DNA of 64,000 nt from Paenibacillus sp. PK3_47 (lineage in GTDB: Bacteria > Bacillota > Bacilli > Paenibacillales > Paenibacillaceae), in NCBI RefSeq assembly GCF_023520895.1, contig NZ_CP026029.1, positions 4,588,001 through 4,652,000 on the forward strand, written 5' to 3'. The position numbers and the translations under genes are program-made. The notes beneath the pieces were generated by a model that saw nothing but the letters and a program-made list of their open reading frames with translations, was not told the origin of the DNA and searched no databases. Shown piece by piece: positions 53,023 through 61,158 of this stretch (its first letter is position 1; each line of letters begins with the position of its first letter).

Positions 53023-53925
53023 ATGAACGAACATGTATTATCCAACCAGCCGGCGGGGCAGAGGGGGCTTTCCAAGGGAGAATCTGCAGGCAATGCCGGC
53101 AAAATATTGTCCCGGACAGTAATGTGGCTGTTTTTGCTGGTGACAGCGCTGCTGACCTTGTTCCCGCTGGTGATGACCGTGTCCGGCTCCTTCAAGACCG
53201 GCGCTGAAATGATGACCGGCGGAAGCCTGCTGCCGGCCAAGCTGCAATTCGCCAACTATGCGGAGGCTTGGAAACAGGCCAATTTTGCCCGCTATACCTG
53301 GAACAGTGCCTTTGTCAGTATCATGGTGACCGCGGGCACACTGCTGGTGGCGTCGATGGCGGCTTATGTGGCCGACCGGCGCGATTTTCCCGGCAAATCC
53401 CTGTATGTAACAGTTCAGGCATCCATGATGTTCATCTCGGTCGGCGCGATCGTGCTGCGTCCGCAGTTTGACCTGATGGTCGCCCTGCATCTGAATACCA
53501 CGCTGTGGGGAGTCATTCTGATTCTGATCAGTGCCCATTCCAGCACTTTTTTTATGCTGCAGGGATTCTTCAAGGCGATTCCCAGAGAGCTGGATGAAGC
53601 GGCCATGGTGGACGGCTCCGGATTTATCCGTACCTTCTTCCGCATCATCCTGCCGCTGCTGACACCGGGGCTTGGCGTAGCCGGGCTGTTCGCCTTCCGC
53701 CATTCCTGGAATGAATACATTCTGCCGCTCGTCTTTACGATGACCAGTCCGAAGCTGCAGACGCTGACTGTCGGACTCGCGAATCTGCGCTACGGCTCCT
53801 CGGCGGCGATGCAGATCCATCTGATGATGGCGGGGGCCTGCCTGTCCATCCTGCCGATGCTGCTGGCTTATATTTTGGCCAACAAGACCTTTATTCAGGT
53901 TACAGCCGGTTCGGTCAAAGGATAA
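53023..53925 (+). CDS. Sugar ABC transporter permease (second)
   Basis: A 300-residue permease with EAA loop RELDEAAMVDGSGFIRTF followed by IILPLLTP. It has an N-terminal extension of about 22 polar residues compared with its paralogue at 34758. AGGAGG precedes the ATG. It is followed 35 bp later by the GH130 gene. Confidence 0.92.
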   Translation: MNEHVLSNQPAGQRGLSKGESAGNAGKILSRTVMWLFLLVTALLTLFPLVMTVSGSFKTGAEMMTGGSLLPAKLQFANYAEAWKQANFARYTWNSAFVSIMVTAGTLLVASMAAYVADRRDFPGKSLYVTVQASMMFISVGAIVLRPQFDLMVALHLNTTLWGVILILISAHSSTFFMLQGFFKAIPRELDEAAMVDGSGFIRTFFRIILPLLTPGLGVAGLFAFRHSWNEYILPLVFTMTSPKLQTLTVGLANLRYGSSAAMQIHLMMAGACLSILPMLLAYILANKTFIQVTAGSVKG

Positions 53926-53960
53926 TCCAATATTTCATTTCTCAAAGGAGCATTCGATAC

Positions 53961-54971
53961 ATGAAACAATTTACGGTAGGTCCTTTATCTTCAAGCCGGA
54001 TTATGACCCGTTATCCGCACAATCCGGTTCTTGCGCCCGGCGATGTCCCTTACGGACCAGCCATGGTATTCAATGCGGGGGTGGCCAAATTCAGAGGAAA
54101 GTATGTCATGGTCTTCCGCAATGATTACGGTGATGAAGCCGGGCAGATCGTGGCCCCTCACCATACCACCAATCTCGGGCTGGCCTTCAGCGATGACGGC
54201 ATCAAGTGGGAGGTGCAGCCGGAGCCCTGCTGGTCCTGGAACGACGAGGAGGTTGTCCGGGTATATGATCCGCGCCTGACGGTAATTGGTGACCGCTGCT
54301 ATATGTGTTTTGCCGTCGATACGAAACATGGCCTGCGCGGCGGTATCGCCGTTACGGAGGATTTCCGGTCCTTCGAAGTGCTGAGCCTGTCACTGCCTGA
54401 TAACCGCAACATGGTGCTGTTCCCTGAGAAGATCGGGGGCAAGTATGTACGCCTTGAGCGGCCGTTACCGGTATACAGCCGCGGCGGCATCGACCGCTTC
54501 GATATGTGGATGAGCGATTCCCCGGACCTGAAGTACTGGGGGAACGCAAGGCTGCTGCTGGCTGTTGAGGATGTCGCCTTTGCCAATGACAAGGTGGGTC
54601 CGGGAGCGCCGCCGGTCAAGACGGACCGGGGCTGGCTGACCACATTCCACGCGGTGGACATTGACCACAGCCGGGGCAAGAACGGCTGGGAAGACAGCTG
54701 GAAGAAACGTTATACGGCAGGTATTATGCTGCTGGATCCGGAGGACCCGGGCAGGATTATCGGCCGTGCGCCGATGCCGCTGCTTGCGCCTGAGGCTCCT
54801 TATGAGACAAGCGGCGGCTTCCGCAATGATGTGATTTTTCCCGGCGGTATGATCCTGGAGGATTCCGGTGAGGTCAAAATTTATTACGGTGCCGCTGACA
54901 CGGTGGAATGTCTCGCTACTGCCCATGTGGATGATCTGCTGCGTCTATGTCTGGAAGGCAAATCATCATAA
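53961..54971 (+). CDS. Glycoside hydrolase/phosphorylase family GH130
   Basis: A 336-residue enzyme that aligns with the one at 35669 almost without gaps; the catalytic Asp is at the same position (Asp103, VYDPRLTVIG). FPEKIGGKYVRLERP, NDKVGPGAPPVKTDRGWL and IYYGAADTVECLATAHVDDL are shared. AAAGGAG precedes the ATG. It is the fourth gene of the importer operon and is followed by the FAD oxidoreductase and SGNH genes in the same direction. Confidence 0.92.
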   Translation: MKQFTVGPLSSSRIMTRYPHNPVLAPGDVPYGPAMVFNAGVAKFRGKYVMVFRNDYGDEAGQIVAPHHTTNLGLAFSDDGIKWEVQPEPCWSWNDEEVVRVYDPRLTVIGDRCYMCFAVDTKHGLRGGIAVTEDFRSFEVLSLSLPDNRNMVLFPEKIGGKYVRLERPLPVYSRGGIDRFDMWMSDSPDLKYWGNARLLLAVEDVAFANDKVGPGAPPVKTDRGWLTTFHAVDIDHSRGKNGWEDSWKKRYTAGIMLLDPEDPGRIIGRAPMPLLAPEAPYETSGGFRNDVIFPGGMILEDSGEVKIYYGAADTVECLATAHVDDLLRLCLEGKSS

Positions 54972-55015
54972 ATTGCAAATGACAAGTTTAGCATACAGAA
55001 CAGGAGGATCATGAG

Positions 55016-56404
55016 ATGAATTACGGTTATCTGACACTGCCGTCCGCCAGTATCCCGGTATCGCGCGAGGTGGATGTGCTGGTCATTGGCGGCGGTGCAG
55101 CAGGTATTGCTGCGGCAGTTGCCGCTGCCGGGGGCGGCGCGAGCACGATGATTGTGGAGCAGAGAGGTTTTCTCGGGGGTATGGGGACCGTTGCGCTCGT
55201 TCCCGCTTTCTGTCCTTTTACTGATAAGGAAAAGCCGGTTATCCGGGGTCTGGGCCTTACGCTGATAGAACGGATGAAGCAGGCATGCAATCCGGATTAC
55301 CGTAAGGAATACGGGGACCAGCTGGACTGGGTTCCGATTGATCCGGAGGTGCTGAAGCGGGTCTATGACGATGCCGTTCTGGAAAGCGGGGTTACACCGC
55401 TCTTTCATACCTTTGTGTACGATGTGGTACTGTCGGACGACCGCAGCTCGGTCGAAGGCGTAATCATTGTCAACAAAACAGGCCGTTCCTTCATCCGCTG
55501 CCGCTATATCATAGACTGCACCGGCGACGGGGATATTGCCGCTTTGTCCGGTGTTCCCTTCCAGAAAGGCGGGGCGGAAGGCGAGCTTCAGCCTGGCAGC
55601 ATGTGTTATCTGCTGGCCAATGTGGACCGGCAGAAATTTAACAGGTTCCTGGAAGAGACGGGGGATACCGGCCAGCTGCACCAGACGGTTGCCCGGGCCA
55701 TGGACGCAGGCGCGCTGCCGGAAGGCCGCAGATCAATCTCCGGCCTGGCCTGGGTAAGCGACTACCTGGTTGGCGTCAACTTCGGTCATGTGTTCGGGGT
55801 GGACGGAACCAGCGCCGAGGCATTAACACGCGGCGCCATTGAAGGCCGCCGGACGGCGGGGCGGCAGCTGCAGTTCTTCCGCAGCTATGTGCCGGGGTTT
55901 GAGGAGGCCCACATGGTGGCAAGCGGTGAGCAGCTGGGTATCCGCGAAACGCGCCGCATCCAGGGTGATTATATACTGACAGCAGACGACTTTATTGCCG
56001 CACGTTCGTTCCCGGATGATATTGCCCGCAATGCGTATTACATCGATATCCATCTCGCGGACAGCAAAAGCCAGATGACCTTCAACCATCTGCCGCCGGG
56101 GGTATCCCACGGGGTGCCTTACCGGATTATGCTCCCTGTCGGCATAGACAACCTCTGGGTGGCCGGGCGGTCCGCATCCTCAGACCGGGCCGTCCAGGGT
56201 TCTCTGCGTGTTATGCCGAACTGCTTCTCCATGGGGCAGGCTGCCGGAACGGCAGCAGCACTGGCGCTGAAGGAAGGAACGGGATCACGCGGGATTTCCG
56301 TTGCTGAGCTCCAGCGGCTTTTGCTGGAACAGGATGTGTGGCTAGGTGAGCATTTTGTGCCGGCTGTGGAGGATAGCGGGGCAAAGGAAGAAGTACCGGA
56401 ATGA
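55016..56404 (+). CDS. FAD-dependent oxidoreductase (FAD_oxidored family)
   Basis: A 462-residue flavoprotein with N-terminal motif VDVLVIGGGAAGIAAAVAAA and IVEQRGFLGGMGT. A second FAD motif is at YIIDCTGDGDIAALSG, and the C-terminal motif is LWVAGRSASSDRAVQGSLRV with GQAAGTAAALAL. AGGAGG precedes the ATG. It overlaps the SGNH gene by 4 bp, so the two proteins probably act in one pathway on the sugar handled by the GH130 enzyme. Confidence 0.87.
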   Translation: MNYGYLTLPSASIPVSREVDVLVIGGGAAGIAAAVAAAGGGASTMIVEQRGFLGGMGTVALVPAFCPFTDKEKPVIRGLGLTLIERMKQACNPDYRKEYGDQLDWVPIDPEVLKRVYDDAVLESGVTPLFHTFVYDVVLSDDRSSVEGVIIVNKTGRSFIRCRYIIDCTGDGDIAALSGVPFQKGGAEGELQPGSMCYLLANVDRQKFNRFLEETGDTGQLHQTVARAMDAGALPEGRRSISGLAWVSDYLVGVNFGHVFGVDGTSAEALTRGAIEGRRTAGRQLQFFRSYVPGFEEAHMVASGEQLGIRETRRIQGDYILTADDFIAARSFPDDIARNAYYIDIHLADSKSQMTFNHLPPGVSHGVPYRIMLPVGIDNLWVAGRSASSDRAVQGSLRVMPNCFSMGQAAGTAAALALKEGTGSRGISVAELQRLLLEQDVWLGEHFVPAVEDSGAKEEVPE

Positions 56405-57393
56405 GACCGCTTGATTTAACGGATGAATGGTTCCACGGCGCCGTTTCGCTGGAGCACAGGAAAGAGGGGATCAAGCCCTGGCGTATTCCGTTTGCGGATT
56501 ATGATCTGTTTCCTCCCGGGGGGATCGGGGGCAAGGCGGAGATTTGCTCGGGGGTACGGTTAGGATTTTTTACTGATTCTGCGGAACTGTTCATTTCATT
56601 CGCACCGCTGGCGGAAGCTGCGGTTATGGACTCTATGGTGGACGGAGTGCTGTTCCAGAGCCTCAGACTGCCTGCGGGAGAGACAAGGGCTGATTTCAGG
56701 GAACTTCCCGCTGGCGTTAAAGAGCTGGAGATCTATCTGCCGCAAAATACCGGAGTCACTGTAACGGGACTGTTGGTAAATGCTGAAGCGTTTTGTGATC
56801 CCTTGCCGGATGCCCGTCCGAAATGGGTCACCTATGGCAGCTCTATCACCCAGTGCGTGGCGGCCGCAAGTCCGTCCCGCACATGGCCGGCCATTGCAGC
56901 CGCAGCCTGCGGGTTCAATCTGACCAATCTCGGCTTTTCCGGAAACTGCCATATGGAGCCGATGATCGGGCGGATGATCCGCGGCCTGTCTGCAGACTTC
57001 ATCTCCATCTGTGCGGGCGTGAATATCTACGGCGCAGCCACGGTAAGCCCGAGAATGTTCAGTCCGCTCCTGATCGGCCTGCTGGAGACTATCCGGGAGG
57101 GACACCCGCAGACGCCGCTGCTCGTGATTTCACCAATCTATGGCACAATCCGCGAAACAGAGGAGAATCCCCTTGGCTTTACGCTGCCGCTTATGCGGAG
57201 CGGAATCCGTGAGACTGTGGAGCTGCTGCGCAGGAGGGGAGACCGCCATTTATATTATGTAGATGGACTGGACTGGCTGGGGCAGGAGGATGAGGCTCTG
57301 CTGACAGACGGACTTCACCCGGGGGCCGAAGGCTATGAGGTAATGGGACGCAGGTTCCCGGAACTGCTTCAGGCTGCAGCCGCTCCATTATAA
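56401..57393 (+). CDS. SGNH/GDSL-type hydrolase with N-terminal accessory domain
   Basis: A 330-residue protein. About 135 N-terminal residues form a beta-rich accessory domain, then an SGNH fold begins with WVTYGSSITQ (nucleophile Ser148; GSS replaces GDS). Block II is NLGFSGNCHMEP, and the C-terminal Asp-His pair is in TDGLHPGAEGYEVMG at about residue 300. It has no signal peptide, so it would remove an acyl group from a sugar inside the cell. The start overlaps the FAD gene stop (ATGA), and a large terminator follows. Confidence 0.87.
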   Translation: MRPLDLTDEWFHGAVSLEHRKEGIKPWRIPFADYDLFPPGGIGGKAEICSGVRLGFFTDSAELFISFAPLAEAAVMDSMVDGVLFQSLRLPAGETRADFRELPAGVKELEIYLPQNTGVTVTGLLVNAEAFCDPLPDARPKWVTYGSSITQCVAAASPSRTWPAIAAAACGFNLTNLGFSGNCHMEPMIGRMIRGLSADFISICAGVNIYGAATVSPRMFSPLLIGLLETIREGHPQTPLLVISPIYGTIRETEENPLGFTLPLMRSGIRETVELLRRRGDRHLYYVDGLDWLGQEDEALLTDGLHPGAEGYEVMGRRFPELLQAAAAPL

Positions 57394-57422
57394 GAACGAA
57401 TAGCCATTATCAATTTAAAAAA

Positions 57423-57500
57423 GGTGCTCCGTCAGCTTGGGAATGAGCTGCAGCCTCGAATAGGGCTGCAGCTCAAAGCCTGCTGTTGAAGCACTTTTTT
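57423..57500 (+). terminator. Two-part terminator closing the third sugar locus
   Basis: An inner perfect 11-bp stem (GAGCTGCAGCC and complement, loop about 8 bases) is enclosed by a weaker outer stem (GTGCT with AGCAC). Six T residues follow. Confidence 0.75.
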
Positions 57501-57541
57501 GCATGTACAGATTAACCTGATATTAGGAGCCGGCAGCCTGG

Positions 57542-57997
57542 CTACAGCAGAGCCTTAAAAGAGTGGCGGATCACGTCACCCCGGCTGATAATGCCCACCA
57601 GTACACGGTTCCGCTCCACGGGGACCTTTTTGATCTGCTTTTTGCCGAGAATGGCAGCGATGCGTTCAATATCTTCATCCCAGGGTACCGTAACCACTTT
57701 TCTTTTGGCGATATTCATTACGTTGAGGTTCAGGAGCTTGCGGGTTCTGTCCTCGAACTCATCTTCGTCGCCTTTGATCACATTAACCTGAAAAAAAGAA
57801 TCGACGATGATATCATCATGTCTGCCGATATAACGCATGATATCCCCGTCACTTAAGTAAGCAACAATCTCGTTCCGGTCATTGATCACAGGCATGCCGC
57901 TGATCCGGTGCTCGATGCATTTTTCGATAAAGGTCTGCACGGTGTCATATTCCTTAACCTTATATACCTGTCTGATCATAATCTCGTGAGCTTTCAT
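57542..57997 (-). CDS. CBS-domain protein
   Basis: A 151-residue protein made of two CBS motifs: MIRQVYKVKEYDTVQTFIEK with RISGMPVINDRNEIVAYLSD, and MNIAKRKVVTVPWDEDIERI with KVPVERNRVLVGIISRGDVI. Paired CBS motifs usually bind adenosine nucleotides. The start is ATG 57997 behind GGGGGAA. It is divergent from the MarR gene and shares the operator-like palindrome region. The partner or target protein is unknown. Confidence 0.9.
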   Translation of the reverse strand: MKAHEIMIRQVYKVKEYDTVQTFIEKCIEHRISGMPVINDRNEIVAYLSDGDIMRYIGRHDDIIVDSFFQVNVIKGDEDEFEDRTRKLLNLNVMNIAKRKVVTVPWDEDIERIAAILGKKQIKKVPVERNRVLVGIISRGDVIRHSFKALL

Positions 57998-58061
57998 AAG
58001 TTTCCCCCAATAGAAGTTCGCTGGCTTTCCCCTTAACAACTTGTATAATGAAAGTATATGC

Positions 58062-58074
58062 TTGTATTATACAA
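58062..58074. promoter_or_regulatory. Palindromic operator candidate in CBS/MarR divergent promoter
   Basis: TTGTAT-T-ATACAA is a perfect 13-bp palindrome. A half site (TTGTATAAT) lies 22 bp upstream, and a TATAAT box (58080-58085) lies 5 bp downstream. A MarR dimer bound here would block both divergent genes, a usual autoregulatory arrangement. Confidence 0.55.
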
Positions 58075-58159
58075 TTGGATATAATGATGTCAATGCCCAT
58101 GCGCACAGCGGCAAGTAATATCCGGCATCCCCCGGATTGAGAGAGAGGTAACGAACATC

Positions 58160-58591
58160 ATGAACAAACCCCCGATCGAAATTATAGAATTGGAGATGGC
58201 ACTGCTCAGCCGCCGCCTGACTTCCATGAGCACCTACAAAAAAATCGGCACACTCGACCATTCCGCCTACCTGCTGCTGAATCAGATTGCTTCGCATGGT
58301 TCTGCGGGAGTGAAGGCGCTGTCCGACGAATTTCGTCTCGATATTTCCACCGTCAGCAGACAGGCGGCGGCACTGGAGCAGAAGGGCTATGTCTCCCGGG
58401 TTCCCGACCCCAATGACGGCAGGGCCTATACACTGCAAATCTCCAGGCTCGGCCTGGAGACGCTGAACGAGAATGTGAGGCTCCGCAAAGAGCAGCTGGG
58501 CAAGGTGCTGGAGGACTGGAGCGGAGAAGAGCGGGAACGTTTCGGGCAGCTGCTGCAGAAGCTCAATGAATCGATTTCTGATAAATTGTGA
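58160..58591 (+). CDS. MarR family transcriptional regulator
   Basis: A 143-residue winged-helix protein: LDHSAYLLLNQIA, then the recognition part VKALSDEFRLDISTVSRQAA, and the wing with RVPDPNDGRAYTLQIS. GAGAGAGGTAACG precedes the ATG. It is divergent from the CBS gene, with a palindrome between them. The inducer is unknown. Confidence 0.9.
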   Translation: MNKPPIEIIELEMALLSRRLTSMSTYKKIGTLDHSAYLLLNQIASHGSAGVKALSDEFRLDISTVSRQAAALEQKGYVSRVPDPNDGRAYTLQISRLGLETLNENVRLRKEQLGKVLEDWSGEERERFGQLLQKLNESISDKL

Positions 58592-58695
58592 GCTAACCGT
58601 GTTCGTAATTCCAGTGAATACAGCGGACTGCGCCAGTTTCTGGTCGCAAAGATTGGCGGATAGCGCAGGATGATCAGCAGACCTGCATGAACCAT

Positions 58696-58725
58696 TTGAC
58701 AACAAAATTGGTCTTGGGCTATACT
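58696..58725 (+). promoter_or_regulatory. Promoter of the tyrS T-box leader
   Basis: TTGACA (58696-58701) and TATACT (58720-58725) are separated by 18 bp. They lie just upstream of the T-box leader, as expected for a sigma-A promoter. Confidence 0.7.
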
Positions 58726-58749
58726 TTCTGTAATCTTATAGTTAGTATA

Positions 58750-58996
58750 CGTTGAAGGAGCGCAGTAGCAGCTTAGTCCCTGTTACAGAAAGCCGGGGGG
58801 TGATGGAACCCGGTACATACGAGGGCTGCGAATTACACTTTGGAGTATCTTGGGTAATGCCAAGCGGAGCTAAGCGAACGATAACTCGCTAAGAGTGGTA
58901 CGGATAGGTCTTTTTATGCTGTCCGTGCAATCCGGGTGGTAACACGGTTAATTCAATCGTCCCTGTGTCTGAATAGACAAGGGGCGATTTTTTGTT
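58750..58996 (+). ncRNA. T-box riboswitch (tyrosine specifier) with terminator
   Basis: The leader begins with GAAGGAGC and has stem I arms around AGCCGGGG/CCCGG. A probable specifier TAC at 58834-58836 (in GAATTACACTTTGG) matches the downstream tyrS gene. The T-box core GGGTGGTAACACGG lies at 58934-58947. A terminator stem AATCGTCCC/GGGGCGATT with a T run closes it at 58955-58993. Uncharged tRNA-Tyr would bind the specifier and T-box, favour the antiterminator and allow tyrS transcription. Confidence 0.92.
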
Positions 58997-59079
58997 GTGT
59001 AACCGGCGTTTATCCCTGCTATGGTGCCAATCCTGAGACGTATCTCTAAACCATTCGAAAACTAAAAAAGGGGCTGTAC

Positions 59080-60342
59080 ATGTTGAACATTATCGATGAA
59101 CTGGAGTGGCGCGACGCCATTAACCAGCAGACAGATGCGGAAGGACTGCGGGAATTAACGAATAGTAAGGCGGTTTCGCTGTATTGCGGCGTAGATCCGA
59201 CCGGGGACAGCATGCATATCGGTCATTTGATTCCTTTTATGATGCTTAGACGCTTCCAATTAGCCGGACACCGTCCGGTGATTCTGATCGGCGGAGCTAC
59301 CGGAACGATCGGCGATCCAAGCGGACGCCAGAGCGAGCGTTCCCTGCAGACGCTGGAGCAGGTGCAGGAGAATGTTGAAGCGCTGACTGCCCAGATGAAG
59401 AAGCTTTTCATTACCGAAGGCGATAACCAGGTACGGCTTGTGAACAACTATGACTGGACGAAGGACATCAATGTTATTGAGTTCCTGCGCGATTTCGGCA
59501 AAAACTTCAGCATCAACACGATGCTGGCCAAAGACGTTGTATCCAGCCGGCTGGACAGCGGAATTTCGTTCACCGAGTTCTCCTACCAGATCCTGCAGTC
59601 GATCGATTACCTGCATTTGTTCAAGCACGAGGATGTGCAGCTGCAGATCGGCGGTTCCGACCAGTGGGGCAATATTACAAGCGGCCTCGACCTGATCCGT
59701 AAAAAAGAAGGCGCTGAAGCCAAAGCCTTCGGCCTCACCATCCCGCTGATGCTTAAAGCAGACGGCACCAAGTTCGGTAAAACTGCAGGCGGCGCGGTAT
59801 GGCTCGATCCGAAGAAAACCACACCGTACGAGTTCTACCAGTTCTGGGCGAATACCGATGACCGCGACGTGGTGAAATACCTCAAGTACTTCACGTTCCT
59901 GAGCAAAGAGGAAATTGAAGCCCTGGAAGAAAAGGTCCGGACTGAGCCGCACAAACGTGAAGCGCAAAAAGCGCTGGCTGAAGAAATGACCCGCTTCGTG
60001 CACAGTGAGGAGCTGCTGGAGCAGGCGAAACGCATTACCGCCGCACTGTTCAGCGGGGATATCCGTTCTCTGACTGCCGATGAAATTGAGGAAGGCTTCA
60101 AAGAAATGCCAACCTACACGGCAGCTAAAGAATCAAAAAATATCGTGGATTGGCTGGTCGATCTCGGCGTGGAGCCGTCCAAACGCCAGGCGCGTGAAGA
60201 CATTACCAAAGGTGCAATCTCCATCAACGGCGAGCGTGTCAGTGAGCTGGATGTTGAAATTACTGCCGAGCACGCGATTGGCGGCAAGTTCATCATCATC
60301 CGCAAAGGCAAGAAGAACTACAGCCTGGTGAAGCTGGTATAG
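59080..60342 (+). CDS. tyrS: Tyrosyl-tRNA synthetase
   Basis: A 420-residue class I synthetase that charges tRNA-Tyr. The HIGH motif is HIGH at residues 46-49 (DSMHIGHLIPF), the tyrosine site has QIGGSDQWGNI, and the KMSKS-equivalent is KFGKT near residue 230. A C-terminal S4 domain contains KRQAREDITKGAISING. AAAAGGGG precedes the ATG. Its terminator hairpin has been split by an IS element (see 60389-62107). Confidence 0.96.
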   Translation: MLNIIDELEWRDAINQQTDAEGLRELTNSKAVSLYCGVDPTGDSMHIGHLIPFMMLRRFQLAGHRPVILIGGATGTIGDPSGRQSERSLQTLEQVQENVEALTAQMKKLFITEGDNQVRLVNNYDWTKDINVIEFLRDFGKNFSINTMLAKDVVSSRLDSGISFTEFSYQILQSIDYLHLFKHEDVQLQIGGSDQWGNITSGLDLIRKKEGAEAKAFGLTIPLMLKADGTKFGKTAGGAVWLDPKKTTPYEFYQFWANTDDRDVVKYLKYFTFLSKEEIEALEEKVRTEPHKREAQKALAEEMTRFVHSEELLEQAKRITAALFSGDIRSLTADEIEEGFKEMPTYTAAKESKNIVDWLVDLGVEPSKRQAREDITKGAISINGERVSELDVEITAEHAIGGKFIIIRKGKKNYSLVKLV

Positions 60343-60414
60343 GCAGCCTGCTGCTGGCCTCTGGCCCATATTGAAACGGATGTAAAAGAAAGGCCATCCC
60401 GGCTTAGTTATGAT

Positions 60415-60477
60415 ATGCTCCCCATATAGTAGACAGGTGAAATAATAAAAACCTGTTACTGTATGGGGAGCATTTTT
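60415..60477 (+). promoter_or_regulatory. IS left-end hairpin that can sequester the transposase ribosome binding site
   Basis: ATGCTCCCCATA (60415-60426) is the exact complement of TATGGGGAGCAT (60462-60473). An inner ACAGGT/ACCTGT stem adds to it, and TTTTT follows. The 3' arm contains GGGGAG, the ribosome binding site of orfA. Transcripts entering from tyrS would fold and hide it, and may also terminate. Confidence 0.7.
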
Positions 60478-61158
60478 ATGGAGCGAAAAAACATTGCAGC
60501 AGCTGAGAAATTAGCGATTCTTCAGGAAATTAAAGAGGGAGTTATCGGATTAAATGCGGCAGTCGGTAAGTTTGGTGTGTCGAAGAGTTCCATCCAAGAA
60601 TGGAGACGGCGGTACAAGGCGTACGGCTACCCAGGGTTGGAAACCCGTACCCATAACCGGACCTATTCCGCAGAACTTAAACGAAAGGCCGTGAAGGATG
60701 TTCTCGAAGGAGGCTTGTCTCAAACCCAAGTCATTTACAAATATCAAATTGCAAGTCAAACCCAACTCGCGAACTGGATTAAGAAGTATAATGGTCATAG
60801 CAAAAGCTTAACCGCAAATTCGGGAGGAACGAAAGCGATGACCAAGGGGCGTTTGACGACATGGCAGGAGCGGATCGACATTGTGCAGTACTGCCTTGCA
60901 CATCAACTCGATTACACAAAGACGGCAAGTCAATTTAAGGTGTCTTACCCGCAAGTCTACAGTTGGGTGAAGAAGTACCAGAGCGGCGGAGATGACGCTT
61001 TAAGGGATGGTAGAGGACGCACCAAGGCGCCGGAAGAGCTAACGGAGGCGGATCGCTACAAGCTTGCCATGAAGAAGCTGGAGTACGAGAATGAGCGGCT
61101 CCGTGCGGAGAACGCTTTGTTAAAAAAGTTAGACGAAATCGAAAGGAGGCGACTTTAA
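60478..61158 (+). CDS. IS3-family OrfA (DNA-binding, helix-turn-helix)
   Basis: A 226-residue protein with two helix-turn-helix regions: NAAVGKFGVSKSSIQEWRRR and TASQFKVSYPQVYSWVKKY. The C-terminal coiled region ends NERLRAENALLKKLDEIE. The start is ATG 60478 behind GGGGAG; the frame is open to ATG 60463. Near its end, AAAAAAG at 61122-61128 is in the right phase for -1 slippage into orfB, giving the OrfAB transposase. Confidence 0.9.
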   Translation: MERKNIAAAEKLAILQEIKEGVIGLNAAVGKFGVSKSSIQEWRRRYKAYGYPGLETRTHNRTYSAELKRKAVKDVLEGGLSQTQVIYKYQIASQTQLANWIKKYNGHSKSLTANSGGTKAMTKGRLTTWQERIDIVQYCLAHQLDYTKTASQFKVSYPQVYSWVKKYQSGGDDALRDGRGRTKAPEELTEADRYKLAMKKLEYENERLRAENALLKKLDEIERRRL

